Positions 45,868 through 56,235 of a stretch of 64,000 nucleotides of DNA are shown piece by piece. Position 1 is the first letter of the stretch; each line of letters starts with the position of its first letter. The stretch comes from Symbiodinium natans (taxonomy: Eukaryota > Sar > Dinophyceae > Suessiales > Symbiodiniaceae): positions 273,788-337,787 of the forward strand of contig CAJNDS010002629.1 in the NCBI GenBank assembly GCA_905221605.1, in the 5' to 3' direction. Made by a program: the position numbers and the translations under genes. The notes beneath the pieces are model-generated. The model was not told the origin of the DNA and ran no database searches. It was given only the letters and a program-made list of their open reading frames with translations.

Positions 45868-46128
45868 GTGCTGGATCTGGTGAGCCAGCGGAGCTTTGAG
45901 GCCGCTACATGCGAAAGAAGGACATGTGCAAACAACATGAAAGCCCAGGTTTCGGATTCCTCGAAGCGAAGAGAGCCTTCGCTACTCAATGCCGAGCTTT
46001 GGGGACTTGGGGGTTGTGCTTTTGAATCCACAGGCGCTCACGGCGTGGCTCAGCAAGGGCTTTCAAGGTTCATAGGCTCAGCGTTGGCGCCAGGTCCTTT
46101 AAGTTTTATAATAAGTTCTTGCACATAA
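45868..46128 (+). CDS. candidate 3' exon next to the satellite boundary
   Basis: The frame reads LDLVSQRSFEAATCERRTCA, NNMKAQVSDSSKRREPSLLN, AELWGLGGCAFE and remains open to TAA at 46126-46128. The acceptor is uncertain (GCGAAAAG near 45866 is weak). It is on the same strand as the 45462-45545 exon and would be the last coding sequence before the repeat field begins about 170 bases further on. Coding character is good to about 46,020 and doubtful after. Confidence 0.4.
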   Translation: MLDLVSQRSFEAATCERRTCANNMKAQVSDSSKRREPSLLNAELWGLGGCAFESTGAHGVAQQGLSRFIGSALAPGPLSFIISSCT

Positions 46129-46419
46129 GGCATGATGGTGTCTCGCCATTGCTTGTAATCTGCGTTGCAAGTGCGTGAACCCATGAAAGCGCCTGAAAGC
46201 GCAAGACCACCACCATCCTCCCCCCACCTTCCGGCACCCCTCCCCCCTCCCAACCAAGAAAGGCAAAAGCCGTGCTAAAAGTAGATATACATATTAGAAA
46301 TATATATATATATATGTGACCATATAGCTCACCCCCCCCCCTTCGACAGACCCCGGAAGCGCAAAAAAGGCAAAAAGGCTGAGGGCGCGACGGACAGCAT
46401 GGCTGCACACAGTGGGGTG

Positions 46420-47525
46420 CATAGGATTCATTTTGTTTTAATAGGAATCTTATGAAATGAAGAGGAAACCCATTAAAAAGAATGAGAACCCTTAATACGA
46501 TTAAATTCAACGGAAACCCTATTCAAATGACAGAACCCTATTTAAAGTTGATAGGAATCATATTACATTTGTAGGAGCCTTATTCAGAATATGCAAACTA
46601 TGAAAATTTATTGGAATCTTATAAACACAAATAGGAATCCTTTCCTTGAATCCATAGGAACCCTATTAAGATTAATCGGAACTGTATAAAAAATAATAGG
46701 AAGCCTATCAACATGAATAGGAACCCTATTAAAGTTAATGAGACCAATTGATAGGAATCCTAATAAACTGAAGAGGACCCCTACTAAAATCAATAGGAAC
46801 CAATGGGACCTTAACTAATAGGAATCCTACTAAAATTAATATGAGCCTAAACCAATAGGAATCCCTTTCAAATGAATGAGATCCCTATTAAAATTAATAC
46901 GAATCCAATGAACATGAGTAAGAGCTCTGAAATTGATATGAATCTTATTGCATTAGTAGGAGCTTTATCAAAATAATTAGGAACCATATGAAACTTTATT
47001 GGAATCCTATGAAAATAAGTAGGAATCCTTCGGAATCCTACCGAAATTTATCGGATAAGCTAGTAGGAAGCCTGTTAAAATAGGAACCCTTAACAAATCA
47101 AAAGAACGCGGTGAAGATGAAGAGGACCTAATAGGACTCCTATGAAAAATAAGATTCGCAAAAACAAGAATTAATAGGAACCCTACTAAATGAATATGAG
47201 CCTAAACCAATAGGAATTCCTTTCAAACGAATGAGACCTCTATTAACATTAATACGAATGCCATTAACATGAATAAGAACCCTAAAATTGATAGGAATCT
47301 TATTACATTAGTAGGAGCCTTATTAGAATAATTAGGAACCCTATGAAACTTTATTGGAATCCTATGAAAATAGATAGGAACCCTCTATTGAATTCATAGG
47401 AATGCTATCAACAAATTCGGAACCGATAAAAGTAAATAGGAAGCCCATTAAAATGAATAGGAACCCTTAACGAATTGAAAAGAACCGGTTATAATTCATA
47501 GGAGTCCTGTTAACATGAGAAGGGA
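46420..47525. repeat. degenerate AT-rich array of TAGGAA(T/C)CCTA words
   Basis: Dozens of diverged copies of TAGGAACCCTATTAAAAT-type units of about 22 to 40 bases. The core TAGGAATCCTA is itself nearly palindromic. Longer sub-blocks recur: the stretch around 46,805-47,000 is repeated with changes at 47,170-47,380 (shared AATATGAGCCTAAACCAATA and TGAAACTTTATTGGAATCCT). No coding potential. Confidence 0.85.
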
Positions 47526-47535
47526 CCTGAGTAAA

Positions 47536-47596
47536 ATCCCTAAACCCTAAACCCCAAACACTTATAAACCCTAAACCCAGCCCTAAACCATGTAGA
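47536..47596. repeat. short telomere-like CCCTAAA stretch
   Basis: Several CCCTAAACC words in a row, the complement of the plant-type TTTAGGG repeat. Only about 60 bases, internal, and degenerate, so it is an interstitial telomere-like patch, not a chromosome end. Confidence 0.7.
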
Positions 47597-47629
47597 ACCC
47601 CTCAAAAAATCTTACCAAGACTCCAGTTT

Positions 47630-48535
47630 ACAAAATTCAAAAAACCCAAAAAACCCAACCCAAGTGTCGGAATTTTGGAAACTCCAGCGGGAGCCTCAAA
47701 TCCAAAAATCGGGCTCCCGCTCGAGTTTCCAAAATTCCAAAAATCCAAAAAGCCCACCCCAAGGTTTGGATTTGAGGAAACTCGAGCGGGAGCCTCAAAA
47801 TCCAAAAATCCAAAATTCCTCGAGTTTCCAAAAATCCCAACATCCAAAAATTCCAATCCAAGTTTCGGATTTTTGGAAACTCGAGCGGGAGCCTCAAAAT
47901 CCAAAAACCCAAAATTCCTCGAGTTACCAAAATCCAACAATCCAAAAATCCACCCCAAGGTTTGGATTTTTGGAAACTCGAGCGGGAGCACGAATTTTGG
48001 ATTTTGAGGCTCCCGCTCGAGTTTCCAAAAATCCGAAACTTGGCTTGGAATTTTAGGATTTTTGACAACTCGAGCGGGAGCACGAATTTTGGATTTTGAG
48101 GCTCCCGCTCGAGTTTCCAAAAATCCGAAACTTGGGTTGGAATTTTTGGGTTTTTGGATTTTTGGAAACTCGAGGAATTTTGGATTTTTGGATTTTGAGG
48201 CTCCCGCTCGAGTTTCTAAAAAATCCGAAACTTGGGTTGGAATTTTTGGATTTTGGATTTTTGGAAACTCGAGGAATTTTGGATTCCAAAAAACCCACCC
48301 CAAGGCTTGGATTTTTGGAAACTCGAGCGGGAGCCTCAAAATCCAAGAATCGAGCTCCCGCTCGAGTTTCCGACAATCCCAAAATCCAAAAAACCCACCC
48401 CAAGGTTTGGATTTTTGGAAACTCAAGCGGGAGCACGAATTTTGGATTTTGAGGCTCCCGCTCGAGTTTCCAAGAACCCGAAACTTGGGTTGGAATTTTT
48501 GGATTTTGGGTTTTTTGGAAACTCGAGGAATTTTG
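47630..48535. repeat. palindromic array centred on GAAACTCGAGCGGGAGC
   Basis: About eight copies of GGAAACTCGAGCGGGAGC or its complement GCTCCCGCTCGAGTTTCC, separated by AATCCAAAAATCC-type filler and arranged as inverted pairs. The spacing lets several frames stay open on both strands, including 341 codons on the minus strand (48627-47602). That frame translates to monotonous FWKLEREPQNPK-like repeats with every filler word reread, so I regard it as a by-product of the repeat, not a protein. Confidence 0.85.
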
Positions 48536-48811
48536 GAGTGTTGGTCTTCCACCCCCTTCCTGCACAGACTGGAAATACAATTCCGGGGTCTGTCGTAGGG
48601 GGGGGGGGGGGGGGGGCGTGACCACATATATATATATATATATATATGGTACCCCCCCCCCCAAAGATCTAGGTATTTTCCTAGTTTTGGGATCTGTTTT
48701 AGGGTTTTAGGGTTGGGGGTGGGGGGCTAGCTAAACATGGAAATCTCAATATGGACATGTAAATCTTGATATGTGCGAGTCTTCATATGTGCGTGGTCGC
48801 ATTTTCAAATT

Positions 48812-49069
48812 GTGAGCCCGATTGAAAACGATTGAAACGATTGAAATTCAATCGGGGGCCCGATTGAAAAACGATTGAAACGATTGAAATTCAATCGGAG
48901 ACCGGATTGAAGATTGAAGATTGAAGATTCCCGGAAAGCTTTTTTCTGGGAATCTTCAATCTTCAATCTTCAATCCGGCCCCCGATTGAATTTCAATCGT
49001 TTCAATCGTTTTTCAATCGGGCCCCCGATTGAATTTCAATCGTTTCAATCGTTTTTCAATCGGGTTCAC
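48812..49069. repeat. large palindrome, two arms of about 121 bases
   Basis: The left arm 48812-48932 and right arm 48948-49069 are near-perfect reverse complements with a 15-base spacer containing AAGCTT. Each arm is made of CGATTGAAACGATTGAAATT-type words, then three GAAGATT repeats. I count about four mismatches or indels between arms. Such a structure would extrude as a cruciform or fold as a long hairpin RNA. Confidence 0.9.
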
Positions 49070-49204
49070 GTCTTGTAAAGTGTCAGAATTAGCTTTCGTG
49101 ACGTCGCTCAAGATCACGTCTTCGCAGACATTCCACTCGAAATATACTTGACCATTTGTGTTTGTAATACTCGCAATGGCTCGCATCCCAGTGGCTGGCT
49201 CAGT

Positions 49205-49560
49205 CTTATGGTTTTTATTGGTTTTTGCGGTGTTTCGGGAGCGTGGGTCCCACGCTAAAAATCGGTTTTACCGATGTTTTTGAAAGCCTACCTTCAAAAT
49301 AACATCGGTAAAACCAATGTTTTTGAAAGCCTACCTTCAAAAAACATAGGTAAAACCAATGTTATTGAAGGCCTACCTCTAAAAAACATCAGTAAAACCG
49401 ATGTTTCGTGAGCCCATGCTCCCAAAACATCGCAAAAAAACAATAAAAAAAAACATGTCAAAAACCATGATTTTCGAAACTAGTGGCTGGGGTGGCCGGC
49501 CGAGTAGTTTCAGAAACCATAGTTTTTATGTTTCTTATTGGTTTTTGCGGTGTTTCGGGA
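49205..49560. repeat. AAAACATCGGTAAAACC hairpin cluster
   Basis: Four copies of GGTAAAACCNATGTT or its complement alternate with GAAAGCCTACCTTCAAA words. The flanks TTATTGGTTTTTGCGGTGTT (49216 onward) and the GCTCCCAAAACATCGC stretch near 49410 form opposing arms around 49,330. The TTATTGGTTTTTGCGGTG word recurs at about 49,534, giving a second half-copy. Confidence 0.75.
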
Positions 49561-49564
49561 TCGT

Positions 49565-51540
49565 GGGCTAAACCTTTAAGCCCTGTAGGCTATACGGTTA
49601 AGGTTTAAAGGTTTAGGGTTGAAAAGTTCAACAGTCAGCCCATAGAGTTTAAACCTTAAGGGTCCTAAACGCTTAACCTTTAAACCCTATAGGCCATAGG
49701 GTTAAGGTTGAAAGGCTTAGGGTTTAAGATTTTGGCATTAAAACACAAGCCCATAGAGCTTAAGCCTTAAGGGTTTAAGGTTTCAGCATTGAAACGATAA
49801 CCCTAAGCCCTTTAGGGTCAGAACCTTGAAGCCCTGTAGGGCTCTAAAACGTTAACAGGGTTTAACCCTATAGGCGTTGAATGTATAAATGCCCAGACAT
49901 TACGCTCTCTTTAACCTTTCAGCCCTATAGGGTCTAAAGGCTTAGGGTATTTCTTAAGCCCTGAGGGTTTAAAACCTTAAGCCCTCAAGGTGGGCTTGGG
50001 TTTAAATGCCTAAATCTTGAATCCTAAACCTTTAAACCTTAACCCTATAGCCTATAGGGTTTAAAGGTTAAGCGTTTAGGCCCCTTAGGGTCTGAACTCT
50101 ATAGGCTTACTTTTAAAACCTAAACCCTTAAACCTTGACCCTATAGCCTATAGGGTCTAAAGGTTAAGCGTTTAGGCCCCTTAAGGTTAAGGGTCCTAAA
50201 CGCTTAACCTTTAAACCCTATAGGCCATAGGGTTAAGGTTGAAAGGCTTAGGGTTTAAGATTTTGGCATTAAAACACAAGCCCATAGAGCTTAAACCTTA
50301 AGGGGGGTCCACAGGCTTAGGGTATTTCTTAAGCCCTGAGGGTTTAAAACCCTAAACCCTTAAGGTGGGCTTGGGTTTAAATGCCTAAATCTTGAATCCT
50401 AAACCTTTAAACCTTAACCCTATAGCCTATAGGGTTTAAAGGTTAAGCGTTTAGGCCCCTTAGGGTCTGAACTCTATAGGCTTACTTTTAAAACCTAAAC
50501 CCTTAAACCTTGACCCTTTTGCCTATAGGGTCTAAAGGTTAAGCGTTTAGGCCCCTTAAGGTTAAGGGTCCTAAACGCTTAACCTTTAAACCCTATAGGC
50601 CATAGGGTTAAGGTTGAAAGGCTTAGGGTTTAAGATTTTGGCATTAAAACACAAGCCCATAGAGCTTAAACCTTAAGGGGGGTCCAAAGGCTTAGGGTCT
50701 TTCTTAAGCCCTGAGGGTTTAAAACCTTAAACCCTTAAGGTGGGCTTGGGTTTAAATGCCTAAATCTTGAATCCTAAACCTTTAAACCTTAACCCTATAG
50801 CCTATAGGGTTTAAAGGTTAAGCGTTTAGGCCCCTTAGGGTCTGAACTCGAGATCTATAGGCTTACTTTTAAAACCTAAACCCTTAAACCTTGACCCTAT
50901 AGCCTATAGGGTCTAAAGGTTAAGCGTTTAGGCCCCTTAAGGTTAAGGGTCCTAAACGCTTAACCTTTAAACCCTATAGGCCATAGGGTTAAGGTTGAAA
51001 GGCTTAGGGTTTAAGATTTTGGCATTAAAACACAAGCCCATAGAGCTTAAACCTTAAGGGGGGTCCACAGGCTTAGGGTATTTCTTAAGCCCTGAGGGTT
51101 TAAAACCCTAAACCCTTAAGGTGGGCTTGGGTTTAAATGCCTAAATCTTGAATCCTAAACCTTTAAACCTTAACCCTATAGCCTATAGGGTTTAAAGGTT
51201 AAGCGTTTAGGCCCCTTAGGGTCTGAACTCTATAGACTTACTTTTAAAACAAAACCCTTCAACCTTGACCCTATAGCCTATAGGGTCTAAAGGTTAAGCG
51301 TTTAGGCCCCTTAAGGCTTTAACTCTATGGGCCTGCTATTGAACTTAAACCCTAAACCATTAAACCTTAGCCCTATAGCCTATAGGGCTTAAAGGTTAAG
51401 TGTTTAGGCCCTGTACGCTAAGATTTACACTCGATGGGCTTAGGTTTAAATGCCTAAATCTTAAGGCCTAAACCTTTTAAGCCTTAACCCAAAAGGGTTT
51501 TACGGTTAAGGGTTCAGGTTTAAATGGCGGTTAAATCTTC
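49565..51540. repeat. telomere-word array, about 375-bp tandem period
   Basis: Words such as CCTTAAACCCTATAGGC and AGGGTTTAAAGG fill this block. The anchor GGGTCCTAAACGCTTAACC occurs at 49660, 50191, 50566 and 50947. The last two spacings are 375 and 381, the extra six bases being a local insertion (CGAGAT) near 50,848. Each unit contains CCTATAGGGT...AAGCGTTTAGG followed by its own reverse complement, so every unit folds into a hairpin. The words resemble TTTAGGG but are not regular telomere repeats. Confidence 0.85.
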
Positions 51541-51659
51541 AACTTCACATCGCCTCCGGGCCCATGCAAGTATTCAACTTGATATCGCTAAATCATGAAA
51601 ATACCTAGATCTTTGGGGGGGGGGTAGCATATATATATGAAAGAGCAACCTTTCGGGTC

Positions 51660-54600
51660 TATTTAACCTCTCTTCTTTTCTATTTAACTGATAATTATTT
51701 AAATAATTTAAATTATTTAAATAATTTAAATAAAAACTACAACCCATTTAATTATTTAAATAAGTCGGGTGATTTAAATAATTTAAATGATTTAATTGAG
51801 ACCAATTAAATTATTTAAATTATTTAAATAGTTGAAAGAGGCCCGGGGATTTAAATAATTTAAATAATTTAATTCAGGCGAATTAAATTATTTAAATTGT
51901 TTAAATTGATTAAGGAGGCCGGGGGATTTAAATAATTTAAATAATTTAATTCCGCGCAATTAAATTATTTAAATTATTTAAATTATTTAAATTATTTAAA
52001 GAGGCCGGAGGATTTAAATAATTTAAATAGTTTAATTCGGCCCAATTAAATTATTTAAATTATTTAAATTATTTAAATTAGTAAAATTATTTTAATGCTC
52101 CCAAATCCAGGCTGCGGGCCGGAGTCGCCTGAGGCCGAATTTCCGACCATTTAAATTATTTAAATAATTTAAATAATTTAAATAATTCAAATAATTTAAA
52201 TAATTTAATTCCGGCCAATTAAATTATTTAAATTATTTCAATTATTTAAGGAGGCAGGGGGATTTAAATAATTTAAATAATTTAATTCAGGCCAATTAAA
52301 TTATTTAAATTATTTAAATTATTTAAATTATTTAAATAGGCCGGGGGATTTACATAATTTAAATAATTTAATTCGGCCCAATTAAATTATGTAAATTATT
52401 TAAATTATTTCAATTATTTAAATTATTTAAATTATTTAAATTATTTAAATTATTTAAATGCTCCCAAATCCAGGCTCCGGGCCGGAGTCGCCTGAGGCCG
52501 AATTTCCGACCATTTAAATAATTTAAATAATTATATAATTTAAATAATTTAATTCAGGCCAATTAAATTATTTAAATTATTTAAATTATTTAAATTATTT
52601 AAATAGGCCGGGGGATTTAAATAATTTAAATAATTTAATTCGGCCCAATTAAAATATTTAAATTATTTAAATTATTTAAATTATTTAAATTATTTAAATT
52701 ATTTAAATGCTCCCAAATCCAGGCTCCGGGCCGGAGTCGCCTGAGGCCGAATTTCCGACCATTTAAATTATTTAAATAATTTAAATAATTTAAATAATTT
52801 AAATAATATAATTCAGGCCAATTAAATTATTTAAATTATTTAATTTATTTAAATTATTTAAAGAGGCCGGGGGATTTAAATAATTTAAATAATTTAATTC
52901 GGCCCAATTAAATTATTTAAATTATTTAAATTATTCAAATTATTTAAATTATTAAAATTATTTTAATGCTCCCAAATCCAGGCTGCGGGCCGGAGTCGCC
53001 TGAGGCCGAATTTCCGACCATTTAAATTATTTAAATAATTTAAATAATTTAAATAATTCAAATAATTTAAATAATTTAATTCCGGCCAATTAAATTATTT
53101 AAATTATTTCAATTATTTAAGGAGGCAGGGGGATTTAAATAATTTAAATAATTTAATTCAGGCCAATTAAATTATTTAAATTATTTAAATTATTTAAATT
53201 ATTTAAATGCTCCCAAATCCAGGCTCCGGGCCGGAGTCGCCTGAGGCCGAATTTCCGACCATTTAAATAATTTAAATAATTTAAATAATTTAAATAATTT
53301 AAATAATTTAATTCAGGCCAATTAAATTATTTAAATTATTTAATCTATTTAAATTATTTAAAGAGGCCGGGGGATTTAAATAATTTAAATAATTTAATTC
53401 GGCCCAATTAAATTGTTTTAATTGTTTAAATTATTTAAATTATTTAAATTATTTAAATTATTTAAATTATTTAAATGCTCCCAAATCCAGGCTCCGGGCC
53501 GGAGTCGCCTGAGGCCGAATTTCCGACCATTTAAATTATTTAAATAATTTAATTAATTTAAATAATTTAAATAATTTAAATAATTTAATTCAGGCCAATT
53601 AAATTTTTTCAATTATTTAAATTATTTAAATTATTTAAATAGGCCGGGGGATTTAAATAATTTAAATAGTTTAATTCGGCCCAATTAAATTTTTTAAATT
53701 ATTTAAATTATTTAAATTATTTAAATTATTTAAATTATTTAAATGCTCCCAAATCCAGGCTCCGGGCCGGAGTCGCCTGAGGCCGAATTTCCGACCATTT
53801 AAATAATTTAAATAATTTAAATAATTTAAATAATTTAAATAATTTAAATAATTTAATTCAGGCCAATTAAATTATTTAAATTATTTAATTTATTTAAATT
53901 ATTTAAAGAGGCCGGGGGATTTAAATAATTTAAATAATTTAATTCGGCCCAATTAAATTATTTAAATTATTTAAATTATTTAAATTATTTAAATTATTTA
54001 AATGCTCCCAAATCCAGGCTCCGGGCCGGAGTCGCCTGAGGCCGAATTTCCGACCATTTAAATTATTTAAATAATTTAAATAATTTAAATATTTAAATAA
54101 TTTAAATAATTTAAATAATTTAATTCAGGCCAATTAAATTATTTAAATTATTTAAATTATTTAAATTATTTAAATAGGCCGGGGGATTTACATAATTTAA
54201 ATAATTTAATTCGGCCCAATTAAATTATTTAAATTATTTAAATTATTTAAATTATTAAATTATTTAAATTATTTAAATGCTCCCAAATCCAGGCATCGGG
54301 CCGGAGTCGCCTGAGGCCGAATTTCCGACCATTTAAATTATTTAAATAATTTCAATAATTTAAATAATTTAAATAATTTAATTCAGGCCAATTAAATGAT
54401 TTAAATTTTTTAATTTATTTAAATTATTTAAAGAGGCCGGGGGATTTAAATAATTTAAATAATTTAATTCGGCCCAATTAAATTATTTAAATTATTTAAA
54501 TTATTTAAATTATTTAAATTATTTGAATTATTTAAAGAGGCCGGGGGATTTAAATAATTTAAATAATTTAATTCGGCCCAATTAAATTATTTAAATTATT

Positions 54601-54660
54601 TAAATTATTTAAATTATTTCAATTATTTAAATTATTTGAATTATTTAGATTATTTAAATG
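51660..54660. repeat. AT-rich ATTTAAAT palindrome array with 52-bp GC islands
   Basis: Long runs of ATTTAAATAATTTAAAT and the inverse are broken by short loops (CAGGCC, CGGCCC, AGGCCGGGGG) and by a conserved island starting GCTCCCAAATCCAGGCT and ending GAATTTCCGACC. Islands start at 52097, 52460, 52709, 52968, 53209, 53477, 53745, 54004 and 54279, spaced mostly 241 to 275 bases. The islands at 52097 and 52968 share private variants (GGCTGCGGGCC and the flanking TTTTAATG), pointing to an 871-bp higher-order duplication. A degenerate island follows at 54660 and a late copy at 55050. Confidence 0.92.
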
Positions 54661-54684
54661 CTTCCAAATCCAAGCTCTGAGCCC

Positions 54685-55015
54685 GCAGACTCGCGGCTCG
54701 ATTTGGCCAAATTTTGCCCGCAGACTGCCCGGCAAAATTTGGCCAAATCGAGCGGCGCCTTTCTGAAGGCCCGAAACTATATAAACTCTCGCGGCTCGAT
54801 TTGGCCAAATTTTGCCCGGCAGCCTCCGGGCAAAATTTGGCCAAATCGAGCCGCGCCTTTCTGAAGGCCCGAAACTATATAAACTCTCGCGGCTCGATTT
54901 GGCCAAATTTTTCCCGGCAGCCTCCGGGCAAAATTTAGCCAAGTCGGGCTGCTCTTTGTACGCGATAAGGAATGCGCGGCTCGATTTGGCCAAATTTTGC
55001 CCGGAGGCAATTTTA
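54685..55015. repeat. TTTGGCCAAA palindrome array, 98-bp period
   Basis: CTCGCGGCTCGATTTGGCC starts units at 54690, 54788 and 54886, with a diverged fourth near 54,975. Each unit is GATTTGGCCAAATTTTGCCC followed by its reverse complement GGGCAAAATTTGGCCAAATC, then a CTTTCTGAAGGCCCGAAACT spacer. The same palindrome family returns at 57918-58490 with a different spacer. Confidence 0.88.
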
Positions 55016-55049
55016 TTGCGCGTATTTAAATTATTTAAATTGTTTAAAT

Positions 55050-55185
55050 GCTCCCAAGTCCAGGCTCTGGGCCGGAGTCGCCTGAGGCCGAATTTCCGAC
55101 CATGTAACTTGTTTAAATTATTTAAATTATTTAAAGAGGCCGGGGGATTTAAATAATTTAATTCAATTCTGTACAATTAATTCAA
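55050..55185. repeat. outlying copy of the AT-rich array with GC island
   Basis: GCTCCCAAGTCCAGGCTCTG and the rest of the GC island through CCGACCATG recur here, followed by a short ATTTAAAT stretch and AGGCCGGGGG. It lies beyond the TTTGGCCAAA array, showing that the latter is inserted within the AT-rich array. Confidence 0.8.
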
Positions 55186-55199
55186 TTAATTTATTCTTT

Positions 55200-55815
55200 T
55201 TGTCACCTTTAATCATCTTCTAATCGGGTCATCGTTTGGATCTTATTTGGAAAGCATCCTTTGTCATAATCATATTCTATCGTTATCACCTTTTTGTTAC
55301 CTTTTTGTTGTAATCTTTTATCATTTTTGTCATATTTTCATCATCTTTTATCATCTTTTAATCGGGTCATCGTTTGGATCTTATTTGGAAAGCATCCTTT
55401 ATCCTAATCATATTCTATCGTTATCACATTTTTGTTATCTTTTTGTTGTAATCTTTTATCATTTTGTCATATTTTTATCATCTTTTATCATCTTTTAATC
55501 GGGTCCTCGTTTGGATCTTGTTTGGAAAGCATCCTTTATCCTAATCATATTCTATCGTTATCACCTTTTGTTATCTTTTTGTTATAATCTTTTATCATCT
55601 TTTTTGTCATCTTTTTATCATCTTTTATCATCTTTTAATCGGGTCATCGTTTGGACTTTGTTTTTGAAAGCATTTTATCTTAATCATCTTCTACCGTTAT
55701 CATCTTTTATCATCTTTTATCATATTTTTGTCATCTTTTATCATCGTTTATCATCTTTCTGTCATCTTTTTGTAGTCGTTTACCATCTTTTTGTCATCTT
55801 TATTATATGTTTCCG
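55200..55815 (+). repeat. TCATCTTTTATCAT-rich tandem array, about 138-bp period
   Basis: The anchor AATCGGGTCATCGTTTGGA starts at 55222, 55360, 55497 and 55637 (spacings 138, 137, 140). Units end in runs of TTTTATCATC. The 106-codon + frame (55511-55831) is low-complexity Phe/Leu/Ser/His and not considered coding. Confidence 0.9.
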
Positions 55816-55914
55816 TCTTATATCATTATGATTATGGGGTGAGCAAGGAGTCAAATCGCAAGCCCTGGTCCCTAAGATTTTCGGTTCAGCTTTTATGCCA
55901 AAGAGTTAAATCGC

Positions 55915-56225
55915 AAACCCAAACCAATTAAATCATTTAAATCCTACGGTCTAATTAAATTATTTAATTGAGGCGTCGGATTTAAATAATTTGATTGGCT
56001 CTGTGCTTGTCTGTACTCACCTCCCACCACAATTAAATTAATTTATACGATTTAAACGATTTAAACGATTTAATTGGGTCCAATTAAATCGTTTAAATCC
56101 TACGGTCTAATTAAATTATTTAATTGAGGCGTCGGATTTAAACGATTTAATTGGACCCAATTAAATCGTTTAAATCGTTTAAATTAATTTAATTGTGGGG
56201 AAACTCAGCCAAGCCATAAACTAAA
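55915..56225. repeat. AATTAAATCGTTTAAAT palindromic cluster
   Basis: AATCCTACGGTCTAATTAAA and ATTTAATTGAGGCGTCGG occur twice, near 55,940 and 56,095, flanked by AATTAAATCGTTTAAATC and its complement. It is similar in design to the ATTTAAAT array but with a CG step in the core. Confidence 0.8.
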
Positions 56226-56235
56226 TTATTTAGGT

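Larger units (their letters stand above)
46297..48648. mobile_element. repeat element A with TA/poly-C terminal inverted repeats
   Basis: The left end is a TA tract (46301-46315) then TGTGACC..., a run of ten C (46332-46341) and TTCGACAGACCCCGGAA (46342-46358). The right end is the mirror: TTCCGGGGTCTGTCGTA (48581-48597), nineteen G (48598-48616), CGTGACCACA and a long TA tract to about 48648. The 17-base word matches its partner at 16 positions, and the homopolymer and TA tract lie in mirrored order. The interior has two unrelated blocks: a degenerate TAGGAACCCTA array and a CTCGAG palindrome array. No transposase is visible, so if mobile it would be non-autonomous. The ends, not the interior, define it. 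Confidence 0.55.
48646..51628. mobile_element. repeat element B with about 35-bp terminal inverted repeats
   Basis: The left end (48646-48680) reads ATGGTA, eleven C, then AAAGATCTAGGTATTTTC. The right end (51597-51628) is the reverse complement: GAAAATACCTAGATCTTT, ten G, then TAGCAT. Outside the homopolymer the two ends differ at one base only. Both ends abut TA-dinucleotide tracts, the left one shared with element A. The interior holds a TTTAGGG-like patch (48690-48730), a large palindrome, a second hairpin region and a telomere-word array. No transposase or other protein gene is seen. Confidence 0.65.

Noticed and set aside
1-46300. Intact spliced-leader sequence or relic as proof of a dinoflagellate
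   Set aside because: Only short partial matches such as GGCTCAAG (near 2931) were seen, which are expected by chance.
47602-48627. 341-codon minus-strand ORF as a protein gene
   Set aside because: It is a translation of a simple inverted-repeat array; the same words read in other frames give similar monotonous peptides, and + frames of 110-180 codons are equally open.
49565-51540. True telomere or chromosome end
   Set aside because: Words resemble TTTAGGG but are irregular, palindromic and have a 375-bp period, and more sequence follows on both sides.
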